NCBI GenBank assembly: GCA_002405875.1
Contig: DHMR01000089.1
Location: forward strand, 1-32,642
Direction of reading: 5' to 3'
Source: a bacterium UBA4637
Lineage (GTDB): Bacteria > Bacteroidota > Bacteroidia > Bacteroidales > Bacteroidaceae
Length of the DNA: 32,642 bases
Shown here: one piece after another, positions 7,318-15,673 of the stretch
How the letters are laid out: each line of letters begins with the position of its first letter
How positions within the stretch are numbered: position 1 is the stretch's first letter
Made by a program: the position numbers and the translations under genes
The notes under the pieces: model-generated
Databases searched by the model: none
What the model was told of the DNA's origin: nothing
What the model saw: only the letters and a program-made list of their open reading frames with translations

Positions 7318-7536
7318 ATGGAAGCAACAATATCATCATTCAACCCCACACAAATTCAGCTATTAAAAATGTTTGAAGCTGACAAGTCTGAGAAGGGTTT
7401 ACAAGAGCTCAAAGAGGTCTTGTTCAAATACTATTATCAAAAAATGAACGATTCACTAAACGAGCTATGGGACTCTGGCGTATTAGACCAAAAACGCCTA
7501 GACGAAATCAACAAAATGGACTTACACAAAATTTAG
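7318..7536 (+). CDS. Putative antitoxin paired with a PIN-domain toxin
   Basis: A 72-residue, mostly helical and charged protein (MEATISSFNPTQIQLLKMFE at the start; FKYYYQKMNDSLNELWDSGV later). Two bases separate its stop from the ATG of the PIN-domain gene, so the two are surely co-expressed. Size, composition and position are those of an antitoxin of a type II PIN system; similar small proteins occur upstream of PIN toxins in Bacteroidota. No DNA-binding fold can be named with confidence. It is preceded by the 54-bp promoter repeat. Confidence 0.7.
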   Translation: MEATISSFNPTQIQLLKMFEADKSEKGLQELKEVLFKYYYQKMNDSLNELWDSGVLDQKRLDEINKMDLHKI

Positions 7537-7538
7537 CA

Positions 7539-7958
7539 ATGAGCAGACTAGTTTTAGACACGAACTGTCTTATCCAAATCATTTCTCCCAAAAGCAGATA
7601 CCATTGCATTTGGGAGAATTTTATGAACGGCAAAGACACGTTATGCATTTCAAATGAGATCATAGAAGAATATATTGAAATTTTACAGAAACTTATAGGA
7701 TATGAAATTGCAGAATATGTCATAAAGACGATTTTGAATAGTGCTTTTACTATACAAATAGACCCATACTATCATTTTGGGCTAATCAAAGCTGACCCAG
7801 ATGATAACAAGTTTGTTGATTGTGCGATTGCAGCCCATGCCAAGTGTATCGTAACCAACGATCACCATTATGACATTCTTAAGCAGATTGACTTTCCAAA
7901 AGTTTACGTTACATCTTTGAAAGAATATATCCGCATATTCCACATTCCAAACAACTAA
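7539..7958 (+). CDS. PIN-domain toxin (putative VapC-like ribonuclease)
   Basis: The ATG at 7539 gives 139 residues beginning MSRLVLDTNCLIQ, the PIN motif with acidic D7. Further acidic positions follow in ISNEIIEEY (about residues 43-51), ADPDDNKFVDCA (about 87-98) and TNDHHYD (about 107-113), giving the four-acid metal site of PIN nucleases. It belongs to the PIN_3-like 'putative toxin-antitoxin toxin' family of about 140 residues. Such enzymes cleave RNA and are held inactive by the antitoxin encoded upstream, here 2 bp away. An upstream in-frame extension overlapping the antitoxin gene is rejected because the ATG at 7539 opens directly with the PIN strand. Confidence 0.85.
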   Translation: MSRLVLDTNCLIQIISPKSRYHCIWENFMNGKDTLCISNEIIEEYIEILQKLIGYEIAEYVIKTILNSAFTIQIDPYYHFGLIKADPDDNKFVDCAIAAHAKCIVTNDHHYDILKQIDFPKVYVTSLKEYIRIFHIPNN

Positions 7959-8137
7959 AACAGCTCATTCTGCTCCAACATTGGAGGCAACAATGGGAGG
8001 AGTACTCATAGTGATGCCAAGAGGAATTCTAAAGGTAAGGAGCCACTTTGATTCATGCAATACACGAGATTGACGGAAGCTCAAATCAGGATTTGAAATA
8101 ACGTTTCATGGGCTTTGCGTGACAAATTTCCCTCATA

Positions 8138-8191
8138 CAAACAATAATCTCCTAAATATTTTGTTATTACAAAAGAAAATCGTAACTTTGC
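8138..8191 (+). promoter_or_regulatory. 54-bp promoter repeat, copy 2
   Basis: Same block as at 7240: TTTG (8160-8163), 19 bp, TAACTTTG (8183-8190), here upstream of the Rpn-family gene. Confidence 0.85.
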
Positions 8192-8247
8192 GATGTCATA
8201 ATAAACTAAAATAACATCACAATAATTCAAAATAAGGAGGAATCCAC

Positions 8248-9204
8248 ATGAGACAAATAGAAGAACGATATATCAGCTTGCTCACCGACTTCGGTTTCAA
8301 GCGCATTTTCGGCACCAAGCCCAACAAGGACTTGCTCATCAACTTCTTGAACTCCCTGTTCAAGAAAGAACAAGTCATCACTGATGTGAAATACCTCAAC
8401 AGCGAACATGTCGGAGACATCTACACAGACAGGAAAGCCATCTTCGACGTGTATTGCGAGAACGAGAAGGGCGAAAAGTTCATCGTGGAAATGCAAAATG
8501 CCTACCAAAAGTATTTCAAGGACAGGTCGCTGTACTATGCCACCTTCCCTATCAAAGAGCAAGCACCTAAGAGCGCAGACTGGGACTTCAATTTGTCCCA
8601 TGTCTATGTTGTGGCATTGCTCAACTTTGACATGAAGGAGGAATCCTTCAGCGAGAAGTCCATCTCCCATGACGTAGGATTGCTCGACAAAAAGACCAAG
8701 AAAGTGTTCAACGACAAACTCACGTTCAAGTATGTGGAGATCGCAAAGTTTGACAAGCCCCTGAACAAACTCCGCACACTCTACGACAAATGGTTGTTTG
8801 CCTTGAAAAATCTACCCCGCCTAGAGAAAAGACCCAAGGAACTGCGAGATAAGATCTTCGACAAGCTCTTCGAGGAGGCAGAGATAGCCAAGTTCACCAA
8901 GAAGGAACTCCGTGAGTACGAGGATAGCCTCAAGGCATATCGTGACATCAAGAACTCACTCGACACTGCAATGGAAAAAGGTTTTGAAAAGGGACACGAA
9001 AAAGGCAAAGAAGAAGGACGTGCGGAAGGACGTGCGGAAGGACGTGCGGAAGGGCTTGCAGAAGGGCTTGAAAAAGGACGCGAAAAAGGACGTGATGAAC
9101 TTGCAATCGAGATTGCCCGTGAAATGCTATCCGAAGGTGAAAGCATCGAAAAAATCATGCGCTATACAGGCTTGAAAGAAGTTCAAATCAAGGAGCTGAA
9201 ATAG
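8248..9204 (+). CDS. Rpn-family PD-(D/E)XK nuclease / putative transposase
   Basis: The 318-residue protein starts MRQIEERYISLLTDFGFKRIFG, the typical opening of the PDDEXK_2 (Rpn) family. The nuclease core is visible as FDVYC (D67) and IVEMQ (E81, Q83), followed by YYATFPIKEQ and VYVVALLNFD. Residues about 240-295 are a charged coil containing a 12-bp tandem repeat (9013-9072) encoding EGRAEGRA and variants. The tail (IAREMLSEGESIEKIMRYTG, then LKEVQIKEL) is the usual C-terminal helix pair. Rpn proteins cut DNA and promote RecA-independent recombination; some have been reported as phage defence with an in-frame internal product acting as inhibitor. An unusually strong GGAGG ribosome site precedes the ATG at 8248. 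It is driven by promoter repeat copy 2. Confidence 0.9.
   Translation: MRQIEERYISLLTDFGFKRIFGTKPNKDLLINFLNSLFKKEQVITDVKYLNSEHVGDIYTDRKAIFDVYCENEKGEKFIVEMQNAYQKYFKDRSLYYATFPIKEQAPKSADWDFNLSHVYVVALLNFDMKEESFSEKSISHDVGLLDKKTKKVFNDKLTFKYVEIAKFDKPLNKLRTLYDKWLFALKNLPRLEKRPKELRDKIFDKLFEEAEIAKFTKKELREYEDSLKAYRDIKNSLDTAMEKGFEKGHEKGKEEGRAEGRAEGRAEGLAEGLEKGREKGRDELAIEIAREMLSEGESIEKIMRYTGLKEVQIKELK
9013..9072 (+). repeat. 12-bp in-frame tandem repeat coding EGRA/EGLA in the Rpn gene
   Basis: Three perfect GAAGGACGTGCG units (9013, 9025, 9037) are followed by two diverged units (9049, 9061). The number of units can change without shifting the frame. Confidence 0.9.
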
Positions 9205-9219
9205 CGAAGGTCACCCTTG

Positions 9220-9273
9220 CAAGCAATAATCTCCCAAATATTTTGTTATTACAAAAGAAAATCGTAACTTTGC
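9220..9273 (+). promoter_or_regulatory. 54-bp promoter repeat, copy 3
   Basis: Same block as at 7240 and 8138: TTTG (9242-9245), 19 bp, TAACTTTG (9265-9272). The flanks beyond the block differ from the other two copies, which defines its borders. Confidence 0.85.
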
Positions 9274-9288
9274 AGAAAAATAAACAAT

Positions 9289-9540
9289 ATGAATACAGCA
9301 ACATATACACTAGACATTCCTGCTAGCGATGTCAATATTTTTAAAGCGATAGCAGAGAAGTTTGGGTGGATTGCCAAGAAACAGTCCATCAAGAAAGCAT
9401 GGAGTGCGTTAAATAAGACTGCGACTCAAAAAGAAGAGTTCCCCCCTCTTGTCAAGCAAATGATTATGGGGCATAGCCTTGACAGCGACTTAGATGAGAA
9501 GAAGATACTAGAAGACGAACTTTTAAAGAAATATCTATGA
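9289..9540 (+). CDS. Antitoxin-like small protein, apparently orphaned
   Basis: An 83-residue protein starting [20 protein letters not shown] with a charged C-terminus ([19 protein letters not shown]). The N-terminal beta strand followed by AIAEKFGW resembles small Bacteroidota antitoxins that precede PIN or RelE toxins. Its stop overlaps an ATG by four bases (ATGA at 9537-9540), the classical antitoxin/toxin junction, but the following frame closes after 17 codons. The antitoxin is therefore probably left without a functional toxin. It is driven by promoter repeat copy 3. Confidence 0.65.
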   Translation: MNTATYTLDIPASDVNIFKAIAEKFGWIAKKQSIKKAWSALNKTATQKEEFPPLVKQMIMGHSLDSDLDEKKILEDELLKKYL

Positions 9541-9590
9541 AGAAGGTATTTTGTAGAACTAGCATTCGAATTGTGGGTTGGCTCTCATGA
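9537..9590 (+). pseudogene. Possible decayed PIN-toxin start
   Basis: The 17-codon frame overlapping the antitoxin stop reads [17 protein letters not shown]. Position by position this resembles the usual PIN opening MKKVFLDTNIIIDWL with the catalytic LD replaced by CR and the N by S, followed by an early TGA. Sequence downstream to about 9760 shows no recognisable PIN remainder. The resemblance is suggestive only. Confidence 0.3.
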
Positions 9591-9966
9591 TGGCTAGCAA
9601 GCCCATAAAAAATTATTTCTCTGTCAGTATACAAAAAAACAAAAGAAAAAGAGGGGTACGTGTGAATGTGGTTATATGTATTAACACTTTGCCGCTCATG
9701 GTCGGTAAACAGATACACTGCCAAATACTTATCAAAGCATTGCTTGCGAAGCACTAGAAGAAAAACTTTAAAAGATTTCAACTAGCTTTGTTTTATCATA
9801 GCCTAATTAGGTTTGAAAGGGAGCATGGCAAGATCAAGGTAAACTTGTTGTGTCTAAATCAAACAATGTTGTATAAAAACGAATTAATTAACAAAAATTA
9901 ATAACGAAATGCAAGGGGTCTAGGCTTTAGCTTTTTGCCCATGCGGAAAATAGTGGAACAATTGAC
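9591..9966. other. AT-rich intergenic region before the polysaccharide locus
   Basis: About 375 bp without a convincing gene. A 56-codon open frame from 9590 to 9757 has no family resemblance or good start context. No UpxY/UpxZ-type antitermination gene and no clear promoter consensus is visible, although the polysaccharide operon must be transcribed from somewhere here. The border of the AT-rich island lies in this stretch. Confidence 0.5.
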
Positions 9967-11019
9967 ATGAATAAAGATACAGAATATATAGACGTTCGAT
10001 ACATATTTAAAGACATTGTTGCTAAAAAGAAAATATACTTTTACGTATTACCTTGCGTATTCATAATTTCATGTATTTATATTTTTAGCAAGCCAAGATA
10101 CTATAGCGCAGAAACCACTATGGCTCCTGAATTAGGAAGTAGTATGTCTAACGGAACATTAGGTTCTATAGCATCCTCATTTGGCATAGACATCAACGAA
10201 ATGCAAACAACTGATGCCATAACGCCCTATTTGTATCCAAACTTAATGGATGACAATGGTTTCATATCTAAAATTTTCAAGTTTAAAGTTGAAAGTCAAG
10301 ATGGTGACATTAAAGTAGATTATTATACTTATCTCAAAAAATATCAAAAACATAGTTGGTATGAAAGTTGCATTGGGGCAATAAAAAAACTAGTAACCCC
10401 AAAAGACCAGTTCAAAACTGGTAGAAAAGATTTCAACCCTTATTACCTATCCAAAAATGATGATGCTATCATGGAAGCTGTCAGAGGCAATATATCTATT
10501 AGTATTGACAAAAAAAACGGCACTATTTCTATTAGTGCAACAGCACAAGACCCTGTCATCAGCAAGACTTTAGCCGACTCTACAAGAAACTTGCTGCAAA
10601 ATTACATAATAGAATACAGAACCAACAAAGCACAAGCTGATTACATATATTACAAAAAACTGACAGAAGAAGCAAAACGTGATTATGAGAAACTTCGCCA
10701 GCAATATGGTTCTTTTGCAGATGCAAATACGGATGTCATTCTTCAAAGCGTAAAGGCAAAACAGGACGATATGGAAAATGAACTGCAACTTAAATACAAT
10801 ACTTACAATACACTTGTCAACCAAATGCAAGCGGCTCAGGCGAAGGTAAGAGAAAAGACACCAGTTTTTACACTTTTAAAAGGTGCATCTGTCCCAATAA
10901 AGCCATCGGGTCCTAAACGCATGATTTTTGTGGTTGCCATGCTATTTATTGCTGTAATATTCACAACCTTATATATAATAAAAGATACATTCATCAAACA
11001 ATTTAGTTCTGCAGAATAA
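9967..11019 (+). CDS. Wzz-type polysaccharide chain-length regulator
   Basis: A 350-residue inner-membrane protein with the Wzz topology: TM1 at about 23-40 (IYFYVLPCVFIISCIYIF), a long periplasmic domain with coiled-coil character (residues about 210-290), a proline-rich PIKPSGPKR just before TM2, and TM2 at about 319-338. Wzz proteins set the modal length of polymer made by Wzy. It lacks the cytoplasmic tyrosine-kinase domain found in fused Wzc proteins. It is the first gene of an AT-rich plus-strand operon, 10 bp from the next ORF. Confidence 0.85.
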   Translation: MNKDTEYIDVRYIFKDIVAKKKIYFYVLPCVFIISCIYIFSKPRYYSAETTMAPELGSSMSNGTLGSIASSFGIDINEMQTTDAITPYLYPNLMDDNGFISKIFKFKVESQDGDIKVDYYTYLKKYQKHSWYESCIGAIKKLVTPKDQFKTGRKDFNPYYLSKNDDAIMEAVRGNISISIDKKNGTISISATAQDPVISKTLADSTRNLLQNYIIEYRTNKAQADYIYYKKLTEEAKRDYEKLRQQYGSFADANTDVILQSVKAKQDDMENELQLKYNTYNTLVNQMQAAQAKVREKTPVFTLLKGASVPIKPSGPKRMIFVVAMLFIAVIFTTLYIIKDTFIKQFSSAE

Positions 11020-11029
11020 GAAACATATT

Positions 11030-12292
11030 ATGATTTGGCAAATAAAAAAAAATAGCCTGTATCAAATTTCCAAAAAGAAAATAATATTTGGGATATTATA
11101 CACTGGGATCCTACTTGCATATTTAGGATCACTATCCCCGTGGTTTCTTTGGCCGATTGCTAAGGTATATATTATTATATGTACACTTTTGCTGGGTACA
11201 GCCATTTTTTTGGACAACATATCCAAATCCAAGATATTTGCAAAGAAAGATTGGCTGGTACCTTCTATAATAGCTTTTATACTTTTAATATTTCAACGAA
11301 TTGTAAATAAAGGAAATATCATTGGCTTCACAGAAGCGATGCTTAATTCGTTTGTTATTTTTTGTTTATTTAAACTTAGCACAGAATTCCTGATAAAGAG
11401 TATCAATACTACTTGCATGATTATGGGCGGATTTTTAATTCTGTCTATGGGGGCTTTTTTATTGTATTTTCTAGGTCTTCCATTTCCTTCAGCAGAGGTC
11501 AATAGAGAAGACTTGTTGTATGATTTCGACAACTTTTACCTTTTCATGCTTGGCAGAGGAAATGACTTAATCATCCTACCTAGATTTCAATCAGTATTTT
11601 TGGAACCAGGACATTTAGGAACAGCGACGTCATTACTTCTTTTCACACAAATTGGCTCATGGAAGAAATGGTACAATTTATCATTATTGACAGCAACCAT
11701 ACTATCATTTTCCCTAGCTGCCTATGTATTACTTATTATCATTGCCATCATGGGGGCTTGGACAAGACATAAGAAGATAGTAGCAAAACTATGCGGCATT
11801 GTCATTATTTTAGCCACTATTGCTGTATCGTCATTATTCTACAACAAAGGAGAGAACTTGATCAACGAGCTCATCTTAAGTAGATTGGAAGTCGATAGTG
11901 ATGGCAAGCTTGTTGGAGACAACCGAGTTACAGGAGCTTTTGAATCAGTATACGATAACTACATAACCAGCTCTGATATATGGTTTGGAAAAGATTATAG
12001 CATTGAAGAATTTGGCTTTGGGAACGCAGGTTACAGAGTTTTCATTTACGACTATGGTTTAATCTGTCTGTTGCTCGTCATATTCTTATACTTAACTATG
12101 GCATTCAATCCAAATAACAAAAGAGCATGGATCGCAATGTTAATTGTCGCCACAGCAGGTTTTTGGGTAAGAGCAACACCTGTAAGTTTTTACTTTATGA
12201 TTCCCCTATACTCTGTACCATTCATTAAATTTGGAAACACCAAACCAACAAAAGACTTAACAGATAAAGAAACAGATGTCAGAAATCAATAA
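11030..12292 (+). CDS. Wzy-type polysaccharide polymerase (O-antigen ligase/polymerase-like membrane protein)
   Basis: A 420-residue, very hydrophobic protein with roughly ten or more predicted membrane segments and one larger extracytoplasmic loop around residues 275-345 (after NKGENLINELILSRLEVDSD). FLEPGHLGTATSLLLF near residue 196 resembles conserved Wzy/ligase loops. Position between Wzz and the Wzx flippase supports the polymerase assignment, since Wzy sequences are too variable to identify alone. It overlaps the next gene by 17 bp, indicating translational coupling. Confidence 0.75.
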   Translation: MIWQIKKNSLYQISKKKIIFGILYTGILLAYLGSLSPWFLWPIAKVYIIICTLLLGTAIFLDNISKSKIFAKKDWLVPSIIAFILLIFQRIVNKGNIIGFTEAMLNSFVIFCLFKLSTEFLIKSINTTCMIMGGFLILSMGAFLLYFLGLPFPSAEVNREDLLYDFDNFYLFMLGRGNDLIILPRFQSVFLEPGHLGTATSLLLFTQIGSWKKWYNLSLLTATILSFSLAAYVLLIIIAIMGAWTRHKKIVAKLCGIVIILATIAVSSLFYNKGENLINELILSRLEVDSDGKLVGDNRVTGAFESVYDNYITSSDIWFGKDYSIEEFGFGNAGYRVFIYDYGLICLLLVIFLYLTMAFNPNNKRAWIAMLIVATAGFWVRATPVSFYFMIPLYSVPFIKFGNTKPTKDLTDKETDVRNQ

Positions 12293-13817
12293 AACAGATA
12301 GAAATAAAAGAATTGCCAAGAATACATTCTTGCTATATACAAGAATGATATTGGTCACCATAGTATCATTTTTCACAGCAAGGATTACCTTACAGGTATT
12401 AGGTGTTGAAGATTTCGGCATCCAAAATGTTGTGATGAGTGTTGTATCATTCATTGGAATTATCACAGGTCCGCTAACAGCAGCCACACAACGTTTTCTT
12501 GCTTACGATTTAGGAAAGAATGATATCAAACATTTCCAAACGACCTTTAGTTCTATACTCATACTTTTTTTTATAATAACCATAAGCCTGGCTTCCATAG
12601 CTTGGAGTATTGGTCCTTGGCTCATAAAAACTCAATTAGTCATTCCACAAATGCGTATTAATGCCGCTATACATACCTATTTTTTTGTTGTAGTATCTTT
12701 AGCAGCATCAATGATGATTGTACCATTTTCATCAGCGATTATTTCCTATGAGAAGATGGGAATATTTGCACGCCTAAGCGTTTTTGAATCTATAATAAAA
12801 CTACTTGTTGTCTATTTACTTTATATTTGTACAACAGACAAATTAGTAACACTTGCATTTTTAAACTGTTTGATGCAAATTATCCTTCTTTTCATATACA
12901 TATTTTATTGCAAGCACAAATTGGTAGGATGTAACTTCAAGAAAGTGAAAGATTTCAAACTATATAAAGAGCTTATTAATTTTGTCGGATGGAATCTGTT
13001 TGGCTATGGAGCAGGCATGACTTGCACCATTGGCATAAACATTTGCTTAAACATTTTCTTCGGGCCGATAATTAATGCAGCAAAAGGAATTGCAGACAAA
13101 CTCTATCAAATTGTTTGGCAAATAAGCAACAATTTCTACATGGCAGTTAATCCACAAATCATAAAGTCATATGCCTCAAAAGATACAGAAGATGCCAAAA
13201 TGTTAGTATGCAAAAGTTCAAAATATGCATACTTTTTAGTTTTCATAATAGCATTGCCTATTATCATAGTCATGAAGGAAGTATTATGTATTTGGTTAGG
13301 AAAACAATACGTTACTCCTGAGATGATTGCATTTTCACAATGGATATTTATTTTTTCACTTGTCAACACATTAGAAGCACCTATATCTCAAATTATCAGA
13401 GCGACAGGAAATATCAGACGATACCAAATCTGCGTGGGGATCACTTCGATTTTAGTAATTCCTATATGTTATGTGTTTTTTAAATTTGGCTACAAAGCCA
13501 TTTACTCTATGGTTATTTGGACTATTGTATTTGCTATAATTCATTTTTTAAGAATATATATTGCAAAAGAACAAGTAGGCTTACCCATATACACCTATTT
13601 TAAGGAAGTACTCATGCCTATTTTTCTTACAACAATACCATCTGCTATAATCATGTGGAAAATCTCAAAAGAAATACAATCAACACCTCTTCTTAGAATT
13701 ACAATTATATCTCTATTGTCTGTTGTTATCATATTAACATGCATAATAACTTTAGGAATGAAAAAAAATGAACGACAAATAATAATAAACAAGCTAAAAG
13801 CGACGTTATATAAATAA
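12276..13817 (+). CDS. Wzx-type polysaccharide flippase (MATE/PST superfamily)
   Basis: A 513-residue protein with about 12-14 membrane segments. It starts with a basic stretch, NTFLLYTRMILVTIVSFFTA, then RITLQVLGVEDFGIQNVV, the typical opening of the polysaccharide transporter family. Later segments such as LYQIVWQISNNFYMAVNPQI match the family. Wzx moves undecaprenyl-linked repeat units to the periplasmic side, where Wzy polymerises them. It overlaps the polymerase ORF by 17 bp and is 11 bp before the next gene. Confidence 0.88.
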   Translation: MSEINKTDRNKRIAKNTFLLYTRMILVTIVSFFTARITLQVLGVEDFGIQNVVMSVVSFIGIITGPLTAATQRFLAYDLGKNDIKHFQTTFSSILILFFIITISLASIAWSIGPWLIKTQLVIPQMRINAAIHTYFFVVVSLAASMMIVPFSSAIISYEKMGIFARLSVFESIIKLLVVYLLYICTTDKLVTLAFLNCLMQIILLFIYIFYCKHKLVGCNFKKVKDFKLYKELINFVGWNLFGYGAGMTCTIGINICLNIFFGPIINAAKGIADKLYQIVWQISNNFYMAVNPQIIKSYASKDTEDAKMLVCKSSKYAYFLVFIIALPIIIVMKEVLCIWLGKQYVTPEMIAFSQWIFIFSLVNTLEAPISQIIRATGNIRRYQICVGITSILVIPICYVFFKFGYKAIYSMVIWTIVFAIIHFLRIYIAKEQVGLPIYTYFKEVLMPIFLTTIPSAIIMWKISKEIQSTPLLRITIISLLSVVIILTCIITLGMKKNERQIIINKLKATLYK

Positions 13818-13828
13818 AAAATACAATT

Positions 13829-15043
13829 ATGAATATAGGAGTAGTTGCATACATAAACCCAATAGAGTTTAAAAATTATTTTGACAATACAACCATTTTG
13901 CCAAATATTAATAAAGGAGCATCTTCTGTAAACAACATTACCTTAGGTTTTCTTAAGGCAGGTCATCATGTTACAATCATAACAACGACTCCAGAAGGAA
14001 AAGTAACCAAGCATTTCTATGGGGAAAATATAGCTATACATATTATTCCAACATATAACCCGATACCAAAATCATACGTATTCGAGAAATATTATATGGT
14101 AAATCGTATTAAGAGAGAATTAGCTCTTCATATTAATTCCATGGATGTAATACATACTCATTGGACTTACGATTTTGCATTGGCATGTTGTTTTTTTGCC
14201 AATAAGAAACCTGTATTTTGTTCAATTAGAGATTGGGCACCCATCATTAGACATTACGAAAGAAAACACCGAAAAATTTTATGGTGGCTAATACAAGAAC
14301 AATTGTTTCATAAAGTCATGAGCCATACAAATGTAAATTTCATAGCAAATTCTCCATACATTTTTGAGCTCATGAAAAAGAATTATCCTCAAAATAAATG
14401 TACAATAATAGAAAATCCGATAAAAAGGAGCTTTATACTAGAGAAAAGAAACAGATATCCAAAAAATCCGATAGTGATTTCTATCTCACAAGATTTAATT
14501 GAGAAGCGCAAAAACTACACCAACCTACTTCTTGCATTTAAACTTTATTTGAAAAATCATAATAAACAAGCAAAGCTGATTCTAATAGGAAATTATAATA
14601 AAAACTCCAAATTATATAAAGAATGGTGCAAGAGACAGTTGCTGAAAAATGTAGAAATGCCAGGTTTTGTCGATCATGACAATCTTATAAAACAACTAGA
14701 CTCTGCATCTGTTCTTATACATCCTTCCCTTGAAGAATCATTTGGGAATACTCTCTTAGAGGGTATGGCTCGGCGTATCCCAGTCATTGGCGGAAATCAG
14801 TCTGGAGCTATACCTTACGTTTTAGGACATGGAAAATATGGAATACTCTGTAATGTAAATACGCCTAAAGACATAGAAGAGGCTATTGACAAAGCTACAA
14901 GAATAGAACAAAATAAAGAGTGTATAAACAACGCCACAAAGTATTTAATGGATAATTTAAATGAGGAAAATATCTCATCTAAACATATTATACTATTTAA
15001 AGAAGCCTTGGGCTATAATAATCAAGAAACAAAAGATATATGA
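13829..15043 (+). CDS. Glycosyltransferase family 4
   Basis: A 404-residue GT-B enzyme. The N-terminal domain opens MNIGVVAYINP. The C-terminal donor-binding domain shows ISQDLIEKRKNYTNLLLAF, LILIGNYN and HPSLEESFGNTLLEGMARRIP, including the E-x7-E motif of retaining GT4 enzymes. It transfers a sugar during assembly of the repeat unit at the cytoplasmic membrane; donor and linkage are unknown. Its stop overlaps the next start by four bases. Confidence 0.85.
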   Translation: MNIGVVAYINPIEFKNYFDNTTILPNINKGASSVNNITLGFLKAGHHVTIITTTPEGKVTKHFYGENIAIHIIPTYNPIPKSYVFEKYYMVNRIKRELALHINSMDVIHTHWTYDFALACCFFANKKPVFCSIRDWAPIIRHYERKHRKILWWLIQEQLFHKVMSHTNVNFIANSPYIFELMKKNYPQNKCTIIENPIKRSFILEKRNRYPKNPIVISISQDLIEKRKNYTNLLLAFKLYLKNHNKQAKLILIGNYNKNSKLYKEWCKRQLLKNVEMPGFVDHDNLIKQLDSASVLIHPSLEESFGNTLLEGMARRIPVIGGNQSGAIPYVLGHGKYGILCNVNTPKDIEEAIDKATRIEQNKECINNATKYLMDNLNEENISSKHIILFKEALGYNNQETKDI

Positions 15044-15660
15044 ACCCAATTCTAAAATACAAATTAATACACCCTATTATTACCCTAAAAAGTAAATGGT
15101 ACAAGTTTTATAACATAATCATGTTTCGCTTCTTAGGAGTATCTTTAGGAAACAACTCTGACATGAGAAATAAGATTTTCTTGAGAATATTTCCAGACGC
15201 TTCAGTTAAAATTGGCAACAATTTCACAGTAGCAAGCGGAGATAATTTAAATCCAATTTCTTCAAATAAGATTACAAGCATTGCAGTAGAAAACAAGGCC
15301 TCATTAGCCATAGGAAACTATTGCGGAATTAGCGGCTCCACAATATGGGCAACAACAAAAATACAAATAGGCAACCATGTAAACATTGGAGCTAATTGTA
15401 GCATCATTGATGGAGATATGCATTCAACTGACTGGAAAGAAAGAGAAAAAAACGACATCAATCCCAAAGCAGTATCCAATTATAAGAGCCAGCCAATAAT
15501 CATTGGAAATAATGTATGGATTGGAGAAAACTGCATAATTCTGAAAGGGGTATCTATTGGAGACAGAAGCATTATAGCAGCAGGAAGCATAGTAACAAAA
15601 AATATTCCTGCAGATTGTGTTGCGGGCGGAAATCCATGCTCTTTCATAAAAAAAATATAA
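15040..15660 (+). CDS. Left-handed beta-helix (hexapeptide) acyltransferase
   Basis: A 206-residue protein whose C-terminal half shows hexapeptide repeats: IGNHVNIGANCSIIDG, then IGNNVWIGENCIILKGVSIG, then GSIVTKNIPADCVAGGNP. This is the WbbJ/maltose-acetyltransferase type ending, with the GNP turn. It probably O- or N-acetylates a sugar of the polymer using acetyl-CoA. Overlaps the preceding GT4 gene by 4 bp. Confidence 0.85.
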   Translation: MNPILKYKLIHPIITLKSKWYKFYNIIMFRFLGVSLGNNSDMRNKIFLRIFPDASVKIGNNFTVASGDNLNPISSNKITSIAVENKASLAIGNYCGISGSTIWATTKIQIGNHVNIGANCSIIDGDMHSTDWKEREKNDINPKAVSNYKSQPIIIGNNVWIGENCIILKGVSIGDRSIIAAGSIVTKNIPADCVAGGNPCSFIKKI

Positions 15661-15673
15661 TTTTTATAACAAT

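Noticed and set aside
9590..9757. 56-codon plus-strand frame in the gap before the polysaccharide locus
   Set aside because: No ribosome site, no family resemblance and composition unlike neighbouring proteins.
9464..9781. 105-codon minus-strand frame overlapping the orphan antitoxin gene
   Set aside because: Overlaps the better-supported plus-strand antitoxin gene; no promoter and no recognisable domain.
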